From the NCBI RefSeq assembly GCF_000264455.2, contig NC_017956.1:1719501-1783500 (forward strand): a stretch of 64,000 bases of DNA. Reading direction: 5' to 3'. The position numbers and the translations under genes are program-made. The notes under the pieces were generated by a model. That model worked only from the letters and a program-made list of their open reading frames with translations. It was not told where the DNA came from and did not search any database. This DNA comes from Tistrella mobilis KA081020-065 (lineage in GTDB: Bacteria > Pseudomonadota > Alphaproteobacteria > Tistrellales > Tistrellaceae). How positions within the stretch are numbered: position 1 is the first letter of the stretch; every line of letters begins with the position of its first letter. Shown here piece by piece: positions 63,956-64,000 of this stretch.

Positions 63956-64000
63956 TCAGACCGCGAACTTCGGACCTGCGGCCCGGATGTTCAGATAGGG
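63956..64000 (-). CDS. C-terminal end of a gene, probably TRAP substrate-binding protein DctP (partial)
   Basis: Fourteen codons end the window on the minus strand: PYLNIRAAGPKFAV, then a stop at 63956-63958. The position upstream of dctQM, the shared strand and the strong terminator just after it suggest DctP, whose C-termini often look like this. The visible part is too short to prove it. Confidence 0.5.
   Translation of the reverse strand, partial: PYLNIRAAGPKFAV

Overview
The window is high-GC alphaproteobacterial chromosome. Alphaproteobacterial marks include the gene order folK-rpoZ-rsh-pyrE-pdxJ-acpS-lepB-rnc-era and recO-parC, a hopanoid-type squalene pathway, TrmFO, an alphaproteobacterial-type ornithine decarboxylase and a TRAP transporter. 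It most resembles the Rhodospirillales in the broad sense (Tistrella/Azospirillum-like); I cannot name the genus from sequence alone. I see no prophage, insertion sequence, CRISPR array or rRNA.

Layout. 1-4.0 kb: squalene synthesis, with hpnE (cut by the window edge), a fused hpnC-hpnD gene and a divergent third squalene/phytoene-synthase-like gene. 4-9.3 kb: trmFO, a small membrane protein and uvrA with a possible LexA site. 9.4-11.9 kb: a chemoreceptor with a secreted PDC/Cache-type partner. 12-17.2 kb: an M20 peptidase with a divergent LysR regulator, then a sulfate ABC transporter (cysW, cysT, sbp) without cysA. 17.4-21.9 kb: FAD protein, ssb, aldo/keto reductase and an ohrR-ohr peroxide module. 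22-28 kb: gyrA-coaD-queA-tgt. 28-29.8 kb: an acyl-CoA synthetase.

30.0-30.4 kb holds the most striking feature. It is a tRNA-Lys(UUU) gene split inside the anticodon by a 254-nt group I intron closely resembling the Azoarcus tRNA-Ile intron; P1 and P10 pairings fix both splice sites. It is followed by a second chemoreceptor, a lipoprotein, an NTF2-like secreted protein, an aldehyde dehydrogenase, a hydroxypyruvate-isomerase-like protein, a SprT-like protease and ornithine decarboxylase with a long leader. 38.7-46.7 kb: haloacid dehalogenase, lytic transglycosylase, dapA, smpB, a molybdopterin oxidoreductase, a uracil-DNA glycosylase, a NYN protein and folK.

46.7-54.2 kb is the conserved housekeeping run rpoZ-rsh-pyrE-pdxJ-acpS-lepB-rnc-era, in which the PdxJ-like protein has lost several catalytic residues. 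Between era and recO, which often adjoin in alphaproteobacteria, lies a 4-kb block. It carries a three-gene envelope cluster (a TolQ/ExbB/MotA-like channel plus two unknown membrane proteins) and a reductase/LysR pair. recO-parC follow, and the window ends with a TRAP transporter whose dctQ is split by a -1 frameshift at an A_AAC_CCC heptamer.
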